A DNA stretch of 64,000 nucleotides. It comes from Nigrospora sphaerica. Lineage: Eukaryota > Ascomycota > Sordariomycetes > Amphisphaeriales > Apiosporaceae. How positions within the stretch are numbered: the first letter of the stretch is position 1; each line of letters starts with the position of its first letter. Under the pieces are notes generated by a model. It saw nothing but the letters and a program-made list of their open reading frames with translations. It did no database searches and was not told where the DNA came from. Made by a program: the position numbers and the translations under genes. The stretch is taken from contig JAGVVL010000018.1 of the NCBI GenBank assembly GCA_018287875.1, positions 1,728,501 to 1,792,500 on the forward strand. Direction: 5' to 3'. Positions 41,196 through 55,922 of the stretch are shown here, one piece after another.

Positions 41196-44100
41196 AGTAG
41201 AAAAGATCCTCTCCCCTCACCCGCACTTCGATAGACATGTATTATCAGACACAGCGCTCTTCACGGCCATGGAGGTTGCCATGGCGAGCTGGATACATGG
41301 ACGTTCACCTCTGTTGAATCTCCGACACGGGGTTGATGGCTCGGGCACTGCTTTCTTGTACCCCAATGGGTGGGAGAAACGCGGGTATAGAGCGGCTGTC
41401 CCTGGGGATAGAAGCATCATGCACGGATGCGGGTGCTTCCGTTCTGTTGCTCATAGTGTGGCCATAGGCCAGCTTCCGGGTTTCCGGGCTGCTGGAGACC
41501 CAGGCTGCCAAGTGGGAAGCTTCCGGCTTCGTTGACAGTAGCTAGGAAGCTGCCGGCGCAGGCGGGCTCCAAAGCAAGTAGAGGTTGTTTTGGCATGGGC
41601 AGACAGACGCTGAGAGGCCGAGAGGCTCGCATTGCGATGGCACAAGCCGGTACGCGGCGGGCCAGGCTCCGCGGGGTTGAGACCGCCACACTTAAAAAAA
41701 AATAGAGCCATAAATGCAAGGACTGTCCCGCCCGCCTAAACACTGAACGCATCCGGGGTCGTGCCCATCGTGGAGCCTGAGCAGACTGGAGGATGACAAA
41801 CGGCGGACGCACCACCGCCGGTTGCGATTGGGCACACGCGAATATGCGAGTGGCAATCCGGGACTTGGGAACATCCATAGTTACTCGAATGCATATATCT
41901 ATCCAGCCCATCCCTGGCCTCCACGCAAGGGGTTAACGAATCCCCCACGGCGCGCGCGTACGGGTAGGTTGTGTGAGGCGAGGGTGGTTGAATGGCCCGA
42001 CGTGTCTCATCAAGACCACTCACTCTCTTGATGGGTCCCTCCATGTCGTTTGCATTCCCCACCACATGCAGCTTTTGCTTTTGTACATCGAGGATCCATT
42101 TGCAGGAAGCTGGCCCCAAACGGCAAGGTCCAGGGTCGCCCCTCCCCCCAATCCCCGGACGAGTGGGCTTGTAAATTAAAGGGGTTCTGTGGTCGCGGCG
42201 GTTCCAAGGGAACCCTCCCTGGGCGTGGGTATCTCAGCCCGGCGCGCGTGTGGTGGTCACACCGGGCAGGCGAGGGCGGCTGAATGGCCAGCAAGCCAGG
42301 CCGGGCTCCGGGCATTGGATAGATGGCATCCCATGGCCATGGGCCGTCGGAAGCCAGCAAAGGCGCCGGGCGAGGAGGGGCGTTTGGTGTTTGATAGTGG
42401 CTCAGTGGTTGGCCTTCAGGTCTAGGTCCCCCCCACTCTGTCGGCAGCCATTCTGAGAGAGCCAGCGCGCGCCCCTCAGGCCACCTGCTGAAGGGACTAA
42501 CCCAAGGTGGGTGTTTAGCTCCCGATCCCAGAGCCAGTGGGACACGTGGGATTGGAAGGGACCTGCATATGGAGGCGGCGCCGCGGCTGCTCGCCTCCAC
42601 TGGGCACACACATCATACCAAGCCTTTCCCATCCATGCTTGCTTAGGTTCGTCCCTCCGTCTGAAGAGAATCGGGAGGAGAGGGGTCGTCGGCTCGTGTC
42701 CCAGTCCAGCCCGGTAGGGCTTTCTGTCTCCGTGTCCGTCTCTCTCTTTTATTCCCCCCTCTCCCTCCTCCCTCTCCCTCTGTGGTCTCTGTGACCATGT
42801 ACCCGTCTCCCGGTCTGCGTCATGCAACCGGCTCAGAGATGCCATTCCTTTAGGACGACGTGTCTGACTTCCCATGCCATGGCATCGCATGGCGTGACGC
42901 CAGAAATATGCGCGTGGGGGAGGAGAGTCGGAGATTCGTACCCAAGAGGCAGGCCGAAACCAGGCACACCCTGCACGCCCCCCAATACCATGGCCACCTA
43001 CCGAAGTACATGTAGTTGTACCTATCTTAATCGACGTCCCCTACACCCGTTCTCTCCTCCATGCAGAATAGTGAATACTACTCGAAGTACAGTACTTGGA
43101 TCGGGCAGGTATTCGTCGTAGCTACAACTATAGGGTCATCCGCCCAGCCGGTGTCCCCATCCCAAGTCCCACTCGCCTAATGTGCGATCCCGGTTGATGT
43201 TTAATCGGGATATTTCCCTCCCAATGCATTTTTCTGGGCCAATCGACTGGTTGCGACACGCCAAACCCCAGAACACACACGCGCAATCTCACCAAGCCCG
43301 ATCAGGCTGGTCCTCGACCCTGACAGGTCGCTTACTAGGGATCAAGTACAGCGCCTAATTCGGAGAGTACCTGACTACCACTGGTCTGCCTCCCGCTCCA
43401 TACCAAACCACTACTGAAGCAGGTTACTGCTACCTGAACTGGCTGGCTGGCCTTGCCTTGGATGTGCGAGCGCGCGCTCTTCCCCCTTTCGAACTTTTTT
43501 CCCTTTCCCTGCTGGCATTGCGTGGACGAAGGCAGGGCATCTTCTTCCCATCTGAGGACATCGAATGTGACTCGTGAAGATAACCCCCCCCCCAAAAAGA
43601 ACTAAGAGACTGGTTGCTCCGTCCCCTACAGTGTTTCGTTCCCTCCCAGCTCTAGGTCCGCTCCCAGACGGTTGGTCTCGTCTATGCCTATGTCCAGTCT
43701 CCCGTACGAAACTAACGAGGCATTGGTCACGAAAAGGCAGGCTGTCGGGAATTACCTAGCACAGGTGTTTGCTCGACTGCGTCCGACGTTTGACGTGGGT
43801 TGGCGCGCGGCTGATCTTCCGGCCATTCCTGGATACTACATACATGGCAGTGATTGACACGCCGGGATCCCTCCAGCTTCCCTCAGTACCCCCGGCCACT
43901 ACCCCCTTCTGAAAGCCGTGCCGTAACACCAACAAGGTGCCGTTTCGCCCTTCGTGCTTCTCGGTTCTCAACTCTGCGACCCCCGCGCCATCACGAACCA
44001 GCACGCCCGGCCAGCATTGCCCTCACCACCGTCCCTTATTTTCGATTCTGCCCATCCGCTCCTTTGATCCGAGGTGAGTTGATATCTTATTCTTCTTCTT

Positions 44101-45358
44101 GGGCGGGCACCGTCGCCTGCACACACTATCTATCTCGCACGCCACTCGGCGGCCGGCGACGGTCAATTTATACGTCGGGATGGCGAAGAGGGCTTGGATG
44201 GCGGGCGCTGAGAGGCGGTGCCCGCCCACCATCTTTCCATGCCTGCGGACGACACAGCACTTCTCTTCCCGCCGCCCAAACACCCCCCTTGATCCTCAGA
44301 ATCCCCTCGGGCAAACGCCTGAGCCAATTTGCCGTTCGGCTGCTCAGCCCAATGGATGCGCTGGACGCGGTCGGGGAGTGCTTCCTGGCCCTGGTTGTGT
44401 GTGTGTGCGTGCGCGCGCGCATATGTGTGCGCGCGCGCCAGCCCGCGCTTGCGACAGGATCATCTACCTTTGGCTTTGTTGGCTTGCGCCGAGGTCTCTG
44501 GAATCCGTCCACTGTGGCTATAGTGCAAGCTCCATCACCTCCCGGGCGAGGCCGCTCCTCTGCCAAGGGCGACATCCCAACTGCGGGAACCGGCGTGTCG
44601 ACGGACTGCCCGGCCGTCGAGCGCATGCCTCGTACTCTGTGTGCCTGCTTCTTCTGAGGATGCATCGCGTCGAGCCCGAGCCCACGCCGACGTGAGACAG
44701 CACGCTGACATTTGACGTGTTGAAACTACCTAGCCCAAACATTACGTCGTGTGACTCTGCCCGTCAGCATCGACACTCTCGTCTGCGCGGCGTCGACCAA
44801 CAGCCACACGCACACCCGAACTCAACTCACATCCAACTTATACCCACGCCCGAGCCGACAGTGCCTGCGCCGCCCAGCGCTCACGACTAGCTCCAACCTT
44901 CCGCGGCATCCCGGCCTCGCGCCATTGATCGGATCACCGCCGAACGCCTTCTCCCAAGCCGTCTGCGTGCGCGCCGAGTGTGCAGCCATCACCGCCGCGA
45001 GCCGTCCGGCGCTTGCCCACCCCGTGCCCGATCCGCCAGCATCTGGGACCTCTTGTCGCAGATCCAACGTGCGCGTACTCCCTCACCCTTGACCCCGTCT
45101 TTCCTGCCCGGCCGTCAAGACCTACCGCCAGGAGCGACGAAGGCACGCGGCCCCGGCATTCTGGAGCGTCACACCGTCCTCTGGGCCCGAGTATCCTGTC
45201 ACAACGTGCCGCTCGCCTCCCCTTGGCTGAGTTGACCGTGCCTGTACATCGCTACTTGTGCTTACTCCGCAAGGGCTTCACGGGGCTGAACGTAGTTTCC
45301 CCTCTGAAACAATTCTCGGCTCATGCTAGGCGCCTCCCTGGCATAGAATACAGTTATA
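41196..45358. other. 4.2 kb gene-free stretch including the septin-like gene's likely leader
   Basis: No ORF with a recognisable domain. The last 1.4 kb (about 43.9-45.36 kb) is pyrimidine-rich with many CT/CG clusters and a possible donor AG-GTGAGT near 44072, so it may be promoter and spliced 5' leader of the septin-like gene. It contains the GT/GC alternating tract at 44396-44441. Confidence 0.5.
44396..44441. repeat. Alternating purine-pyrimidine (GT/GC)n tract
   Basis: TGTGTGTGTGCGTGCGCGCG-type sequence, then CATATGTGTG and CGCGCGCGC: about 45 bases that alternate purine and pyrimidine almost perfectly. This is the sequence class that adopts left-handed Z-DNA. Confidence 0.8.
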
Positions 45359-47060
45359 ATGAGTCCACCGCCGACCCATCGTTCCAGCATCGGAATGTTG
45401 CTCCGTCGTAGCAAATCCGGTGACCTCGGCAAGGGAGGAAGAAAGCACTCGCAGCAGCAACCGAAGGAAGTCGTCCCCAATTCCCCCCCCCGCCTGCCCG
45501 ATCTTTACAGCGGGGTGGAGTCAAACGAGATGTTGCAGTCGTTCGGAGGCGATGCGCGCCCCGACTCTCTCGCCATCATCTCTGGCAGAGTAGACAACCA
45601 CCATTCCTACCATCCCCAGGGCAGCTACCAGACACACCACCAGTACACCCCCAGGGCGTCCATGGACCCTGGCCGTCCGTCCATGTCGTCTCTCGCCAGC
45701 GCTCCTCCGATGCCGCCGGTTCCTAGTGGCAACTCGATTGACCCTTATGCCCGCACTGAGAGCATGACCCATCGCGGGCGCTACAGCTATGCCAGTAGTG
45801 CTGTCAGCAGTGTCAACAGCCCGAGGAGGGTTCGCCGACGCAAGGATCCCACCCCTTTCAAGTAAGTCTTTCCCTCCGGGAGTTATATCCTCCTTTCCCC
45901 GTAGCTGACAACAAGTCTGCAGCATCCTCATCGTTGGGACGCGTGGGTCCGGCAAGACTTCCTTCTTGGAGTTCCTCAAGACAGCTCTGGCCCTGCCGCC
46001 CAAGAAACGATCACAGCGGGCCGCCGAAATCGACCAGGAGGTCGTGACCAAGGGCGCTGCGTCGGGTAACTTCATCCCCCACTACGTGGAGTCCGAGATT
46101 GACGGTGAGCGCATTGGCGTGACGCTCTGGGACTCCGAGGGCCTGGAGAAAAATGTGGTTGACCTGCAACTTCGCGAGATGTCGGCCTTCCTGGAGAGCA
46201 AATTCGAGGACACATTTGCCGAGGAGATGAAGGTGGTCAGGTCCCCGGGCGTGCAGGATACACACATCCACGCAGTCTTCCTCATCCTTGACCCAGCAAG
46301 ACTGGACCGCAACGTTGCTGCCGCAAAGGCCGCTTCCGCCCTCAATGGGCACGGAAATAAGCCCGGTGACGAGCTGCGGGTTATGGGTGGCCTCGACGAA
46401 GACTTGGATCTCCAGGTCATGCGGACCCTTCAAGGCAAGACCACCATCATCCCGGTAATCTCCAAGGCAGACACCATTACCACTGCACACATGGCCGTTC
46501 TCAAGAAGACGGTATGGTCAAGCCTCAAGAAGGGGGGCATGGACCCCTTGGAAGCACTTGGCCTCGAAGACGACGAGGATTCCTCGCGGGATCCCAACCG
46601 TATCGATGAGGGCGAAGAGGATGGCGTGTCAGACCTTTCGGGCGATGAAGAAGCAAGTGGTGGAGAGGGAGGAGATGAGGGTTTCAAAAACGAAGAGGGT
46701 TCAGCGGATGCCAGTGACGACGGACTGCCCATCCAGGGCGGCAATACATGCAGCCCCAAAAGGCGATCGGATATCTCTACACGCAAGACCAAGCCGTCTG
46801 CGGAGGAGCCCGACGAGCTCCCGCTCATTCCCATGTCCATCATCAGCCCTGACCTCTACGAGCCTGATGTTGTCGGTCGGAAGTTTCCCTGGGGCTTCGC
46901 CAACCCGTACGACGAAGAACACTGCGACTTTATTAAGCTCAAAGATGCCGTCTTCAGCGAATGGCGTGCCGAGCTCCGTGAACTGAGTCGGGAGCAATGG
47001 TACGAGGGCTGGAGAACGAGCCGGCTGAAGCACCGCGAGCCTTCGATGCGCCGTCGATGA
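45359..47060 (+). CDS. Septin-like GTPase
   Basis: 546 residues over two exons (45359-45861 and 45923-47060). The 61-base intron has donor GTAAGT, branch GCTGAC and acceptor GCAG. A disordered N-terminal extension of about 167 residues precedes a septin-type G domain. G1 is GTRGSGKTS (173-181), a G3-like WDSEGLE lies near 236, G4 is SKAD near 347, and GRKFPWG...HCDF lies near 485. Septins form filaments at septa and hyphal tips. The G3 motif departs from DxPG. An acidic insert (about 368-450, Asp/Glu/Ser/Gly-rich) interrupts the domain after G4. There is no C-terminal coiled coil. It could be a divergent group-5 (AspE-like) septin or another septin-related GTPase; I cannot decide by eye. Confidence 0.85.
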
Positions 47061-48514
47061 AGCCGGGCTGGAAGCTTCTTCATGCTTGGTACTTTGGGCT
47101 TTCTGGGCTCGAGCTCCCCAATGATCTCCCCATCCTTTCAACTGCACGTCTAGCGAGTTTGTTGGCCATGGTTTTGTTTCCCGCCTTTCCATTCATACCC
47201 ATCATACCCCTTTACTGTTCTTGACTTCTCCTACGTCTTCACGATGGCGACTTCAATTTTTTTTCCCCGGCGGGCAAAAAAACCCACTTCTGGTCTTGCA
47301 CATTCGGGCCTCTATCTTGGCCTGTTGCAGGCACCTAATGTCCCACCACTCGACACGCTGCAACGCATCCATCTCCTTTGTCATGTCTCGGACATTGCAT
47401 GTTCACCATTGCTGGCACAAAACTACATCCCACCGGTCCCGGGCGATCGACCCCTTCTTGTCTGTTTTCTTTCCACTTCTTCAGCAGCAAACGATCGGTC
47501 TCAGGATTTCCCGCCGCTCTTCTTTTTCTCTCGGACATTCGAGCTGATAGGGATTGGTTTGGCGGAGACGGCGGGGCAGGTTCTTGCGCAGCGTGTTGCG
47601 GACTTCTTTGGTGGCGAGAGGAGACTGTTCCTCCAGTTTGTTCACAGCGTTTCGTGCGTCTTCTCGGCGGTGTATTCTTTTTTTTTCCTGCGTCGTTCTT
47701 GGGGGGGAGTAGATGATGGGAATCGCCGCTTTGTACAGTATGTTGGCCCCGAGGTTAGGGAGCGGGCGGCTTAGCTGCTTGGCTTTCAGGCCGGAAGCCC
47801 AGGAATATGCCAGCGGGCCTGCCGGCTGTTGCAAAACCACTTGATGATGGCACCGTCCCCATCTTTGGAATACTATTCCCGTTTTCTCCACAGGGACAAG
47901 GCTGCGGCTGTCCTTTGATCACGTTCGTGCACCGTAATACCCGTGCCACCCGGTGAGCCAGCCGCCTATGCGGAGAACGTGGTCAGGTAGGCTTCAGGTC
48001 GGAAGGGAGTTCGATTCCATGGTCCTTGGCCGGATGGGGCACATGTCAGACAACCTCTTCCAAGGCAGGAAAAAGTGCAAAGTAAATCAGCGCGTGTAAG
48101 CCGCGTCTATTTTGGTCGCAATAGTGCAATAGCCATGTATAACAATGCAAACTACATGCCACTATTCTATTTTGGTCTCCGTCGCGCTGTACAATTGCCC
48201 CTCCCCATTCACCTAGCCTGGATGTCTCGAGAATGCCCATCAACGGCCCGGCACAGAGGCGGAAGCCCCGGCCACCAGATCTGGTCGGTTTCAGATCCCC
48301 AACCGGCCAACATCTAACGAAGAGAATCTGGGTACCCGTTCATCCTAAACCTCAAACATCTTCCCAAGCAAAGATAGAACGGAGCAAGCAAGCCGAAGCT
48401 GCTACTTCCGATCCCAAGAATACTTCCGTCTCCAAGCCTGTTATCTCACAGTCCTGCTCCGTGTTTACCCTGTTTCGTTAAACGCCGCCCACTCTTGGCC
48501 ATTGCCCCGTCTCT
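47061..48514. other. Convergent spacer, no supported gene
   Basis: 3' flanks of the septin-like gene and the 48515-49939 gene. A 176-codon ORF at 47244-47774 is T-rich and low complexity, with no domain. Confidence 0.5.
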
Positions 48515-49939
48515 TCAATTATCGTAGAACGGGAATCTGGGAAGCTTGGAGTCGGGACTGAATTCGGGGTGGTTGATCAGGGTCTGGTAAAGCATGCTGA
48601 TAAGAGGCATCGCGTGCTCGCTGACAGGCATAGCCTGGGCCTGGGCAAGGGAAATCTTCTGGCACGGCTGCTTGCCATGTCTCTCTGGCGTTATATCAAT
48701 GCCAATGGTGCGCTCCAGGTCGTGTCGGTTCTTCTTGCGGACTACCGCTGCCATGCTCTTGTTCATCATGCCACTTCCTTCGTACCAGTCGAGGTTGACC
48801 TTGTTCTGTTGGGCCCACGTATTGTCTTGTGAGCGCAACCGCGACAGACCGAAACGGTTCAATGGATAATCCAGCGTCCAGTCCCGAGAGATGGGGACCG
48901 TGGCGTAATTGAAGTCCGCAGGCAATTGCTCATCCTTATAGTACTCAATGGCCTTGTCGGCGGGAAGGGTGTCAATGATGGCAGGCTTCTTGGTGATACT
49001 TTGGATACCCAAACCGAATTTGATAGGTTCTTCGAGCTCGCCGCTATGGCAGGGAATGGGATTCGGGTCCAATAAAGGTCGTGTCTGCTGGGAGAAATTC
49101 CACGTGGCCGTCATGGGTGAAGTGGCGGATCCGGCACCAGCCTGGGGCTGTTGAAGACCTATGGCAGTATGCACTGGCGACGAATATCGTTGGAAGGGGG
49201 CGTTCGAGGACTTGTGCTGACGAAGGCCCGGAGGACCGGCCTTGAGTGGCTGCGGAGCGCCTAAGCCGTTGGACAGAATAGAATCATAGATGGACTGTCC
49301 TTGTGGAGGCTGGAAGTCATATTCGCCGACTCCATCCGACCCAAGAGAGGTGACAAGACCCAAGGGTTCGGAGCGAGCGCCTCGCAAGTTGGCCAGGGGG
49401 GCGGATGGACGACAGGACAGCAGTCTCTGGGCCCCCTTTTGGTGGGGGTTGGGGTAGGACGCCAGGTTTGTAAGTGTCTTGACGCTGAATACCTTCAGCG
49501 CCTCGTCGTCCTCTGACACATCCTGATCTTCGGCCATGCCTGACTCGACGGGGAGGGCAGAAGGTACTTTAGCCGGGATGGAGGTGCTGTAAGGCACCGG
49601 GGGTCTGTTCAATCCGGCGGCACTGGTGGTAGGGCTGACGGCTCGGGCTGAGTTCTGCTGCAGGGGAGAGTACCGCAGCAAAGGCCGGCTGTTGGAATCA
49701 GTCGATGGGGAGGTGGGTTGGTTTCTTGAAGCATAGGGGGGGCCTCTGGACGTGGCAAAGTCGGTATGCTGCGGCCACTTGACAGCCCGACCCCGGCGAG
49801 TAGGAGGCTGCAAATGAATGGCACTCGGGTTATAGATGGAGCCCACAGTGGTGTATTTTTGCAAGTGTTCCTGCTGCCGTTGCTGCCGTTGCCGCTGCTG
49901 CGGCGGCTGCTGCTGCTGGGGGTGATTTGCCGTGACCAT
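48515..49939 (-). CDS. Uncharacterised Gln/Pro-rich protein (474 residues)
   Basis: Single open frame with start ATG at 49937-49939. The first 30 residues are a Gln-rich run. Residues to about 300 are Ser/Pro/Gln-rich and probably disordered. The last 160 residues look folded and conserved in style. They include FGLGIQSITKKPAIIDTLP, ISRDWTLDYPLNRFGLSRLR, KVNLDWYEGSGMMNKSMAAV and a C-terminal HPEFSPDSKLPRFPFYDN. I recognise no family. There is no signal peptide or membrane helix. A Gln-rich N-terminus with a folded C-terminal module would fit a regulatory or RNA-associated protein, but that is a guess. A further 5' exon cannot be excluded. Confidence 0.75.
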   Translation of the reverse strand: MVTANHPQQQQPPQQRQRQQRQQEHLQKYTTVGSIYNPSAIHLQPPTRRGRAVKWPQHTDFATSRGPPYASRNQPTSPSTDSNSRPLLRYSPLQQNSARAVSPTTSAAGLNRPPVPYSTSIPAKVPSALPVESGMAEDQDVSEDDEALKVFSVKTLTNLASYPNPHQKGAQRLLSCRPSAPLANLRGARSEPLGLVTSLGSDGVGEYDFQPPQGQSIYDSILSNGLGAPQPLKAGPPGLRQHKSSNAPFQRYSSPVHTAIGLQQPQAGAGSATSPMTATWNFSQQTRPLLDPNPIPCHSGELEEPIKFGLGIQSITKKPAIIDTLPADKAIEYYKDEQLPADFNYATVPISRDWTLDYPLNRFGLSRLRSQDNTWAQQNKVNLDWYEGSGMMNKSMAAVVRKKNRHDLERTIGIDITPERHGKQPCQKISLAQAQAMPVSEHAMPLISMLYQTLINHPEFSPDSKLPRFPFYDN

Positions 49940-53552
<3,613 letters not shown>

Positions 53553-54678
53553 ATGAACTTCTCGCACCAGTACTACGGTGGAGCGCAGCCATACCCCTTC
53601 ATAGGCATCCCGCCGTTGACGCCATCGCATTCCAACTCGGCGGGATCAGACGATTTCAACAACGCCAGCAGCAACCAGTCTCCGCCGGTGCGTGTGCCTC
53701 CCCGCGCCTCATGCCTCTGGTGTCGCTGCTGCGTCGCCGACCTGCGCCGCTGACAAGCTTTAGCAGGAAGTATTTGACGGTTTCCAGAACCCCGACCATT
53801 TCCAGAACTTCGACCAATATGCCCAACTCAATCATGCCGCCGCCCCGGGCTTTCCTGGCCCCCCGGGACCGCCGACGCCGCCGACGCACCCTATGCACGC
53901 CCAGGGTCACGCCGGCGGTATCAACGCCAACCTCGCCCACAAGAACCCCCAGGCCGACATCCTGCCCATGAGCAAGGTCGACCCCGACCAGAGCAGCCGC
54001 AACAACGCCTCCAACTCGGATGAGGACGACCTGACCCCGGCTCAGTCGCGCCGCAAGGCCCAGAACCGCGCAGCGTATGTTCCTGCCGCCGTCCCCCGAG
54101 TGCCTGTGTACCGAAAGAGGGCCTAACCGAGCGCGCGTGTGTGTGTTGGTGTCTGTAGGCAACGTGCCTTCCGCGAGCGCAAGGAGCGCCACGTCAAAGA
54201 CCTCGAGGCGAAACTGGCCTCGCTCGAGGCCGCCCAGCAGCAGACAACGACGGAGAACGAGCAACTGAAGCGCGACCTCCAGAAGATGAGCACCGAGAAC
54301 GAGATCCTCCGCGCCACCTCGCAGATCCAGGGCGCCAACGGCCCCATGTCGCCCGGCGCCGCGCCGACGACCACGGGCCCCATGCGCTTCAACCCCACCG
54401 ACTTCTACTCGGACCTGCTGGCCAACCACACCAACAAGACGCCGAGCCACCGCGTTGTCGAATCGGAAAAGGGCGAGCGCCTGCTGGCGGCCGGCGCGAC
54501 CTGGGACTTCATCATCAACCACGAACTGTTCAAGAGAGGCCTGGTCGACGTGGGTGACGTCAGCGAACGCCTGAAATCGCAGGCCAAATGCGACGGGCAG
54601 GGGCCCGTCTTTGAGGAGAGGGCCATTGTGCGCGCCATCACGGAAAGCGTCGCCAGCGGAAGCGACGAGCTCCTCTGA
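53553..54678 (+). CDS. kapC: kapC/Fcr3-type YAP-family bZIP transcription factor
   Basis: 321 residues over three exons (53553-53687, 53764-54074 and 54159-54678). Introns are 76 bases (donor GTGCGT, branch CTGAC) and 84 bases (donor GTATGT, branch CTAAC, acceptor GTAG). The second intron splits the basic region, and splicing gives the AP-1/YAP signature N-R-A-A-Q-R-A-F-R. A leucine zipper follows (about 165-205). The C-terminal domain (AAGATWDFIINHELFKRGL...DVSERLK...CDGQGPVFEE) is the kapC type. It lacks the cysteine-rich redox domain of Yap1/Pap1. The acceptor of intron 1 is a TAGCAG tandem, so the protein may include or omit one Gln. Function in fungi is DNA binding and transcription; the exact targets are unknown to me. 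Confidence 0.9.
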
Positions 54679-55922
54679 GCTGCCGCGGGAACGTCAACGA
54701 TCCCGTTGGGCGGGAGAGAGCGAGAGGCCGAAGGCGCTTCTGAAGCCCCGAAAACGGCTTGGGATGCCGTGGTGTTTACCGGCGCGGAGCGGCGTTATAA
54801 CGAGACACGGGCACATGATTGGGATGGGAGGAGGCATCGCGGGCAGAACCAAAAGGCGCGCCCGGCATACGACCTATGCGGCTGCTGCCCCTCGGTATCG
54901 GGCGTTCTGCGTAGAACACGAGCCCGTCTGGCGGCCGCCGCCGCACGCAGAATACAAGGGGGAACGCCAAGCACCGTGGGATGGGACGGAGAGTTGGTGG
55001 CACATGGGGACGGACTCGATAGCCAAACCGCACCGCCGCTCTATAGACTTCCCGGTGCAGGCCGGGCTGTCCCAGGCGCGGAAAGACGGTACCACGGGCC
55101 CCTTCGCGGCGCATAACTTTTGGGATTTGGGATGGCCCTGCGGACAGAGTATTTCATACGGCGGGTTGGTTATCTGTCCACATGTTTGCCAATGTAGCAT
55201 TCGGTTTTATTTTTTTTGGGGGGGGGGGGGCTGCTTTGGGAAGGAAGGGAAAGGGGAGAGGGACCAGTTATGGTGTTTTGCGGCTTTCGTCCCGGTCGTT
55301 GGGTCGAAGTGCTTGTCGCACCCCCTGTGTGCGCATTGTCGCGTCGGCAACCTGTTTATCGTATGGATGTGGCTGGGACGGTCTCGTGAGCCGTCCCGGC
55401 TGAAATCCCCCCAAAAGTCGACGCCATATGTTGGCATTTTTCATTGAAGAGCACATCGGAAAAGAAGAGTCAAGCGCTTCTCACTGTTTCCTTTCGTCAA
55501 CACCGCCAGGATGTGGTAGAGAACCTATCTAGCAAAACGCCCCCAACTTGCAAAACGTGGCACATGTACACATGATTCCGGGCCAAAAGCCCCAACTTCG
55601 CTCGCATCCCTTCGTATCAGTCATTGTTGGAAGGACCACGCCAACCAAACCAGTCATGGGCGTCCCGCACACCGACCCCGGTGTCCGGGCCGTCGTTATC
55701 TTCTCTCCACCCGCGCAAAAGGCTACTCGGAAAGCCTTCTGCGCCTCGTACACCCTCTCCCCTGGCTTCCGTTCCACGTCCCAGCTAAGAGCGCACGCGC
55801 GCACCCTTGCCGCTACCTGTATACACACGCACGAACGCACGCAACACGCCAGCAACAACCTCGCCACGACCCAAGCGCGCTCAACGTAGCGCGGGTACGC
55901 AGGTTTCGGATTATTCGGGCAC
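54679..55922. other. Convergent spacer, no supported gene
   Basis: 3' flanks of kapC and the phosphotransferase gene. A T8-G13 homopolymer junction lies at about 55210-55230. No domain-bearing ORF. Confidence 0.55.
55218..55230. repeat. Poly(G) run following poly(T)
   Basis: Thirteen G immediately after eight T, in the 3' region of kapC. Homopolymers like this are prone to slippage and to length errors in sequencing. Confidence 0.85.

Noticed and set aside
47244..47774. 176-codon plus-strand ORF downstream of the septin-like gene
   Set aside because: Contains poly(T)/Phe and Arg-rich low-complexity sequence and lies in the probable 3' untranslated region.
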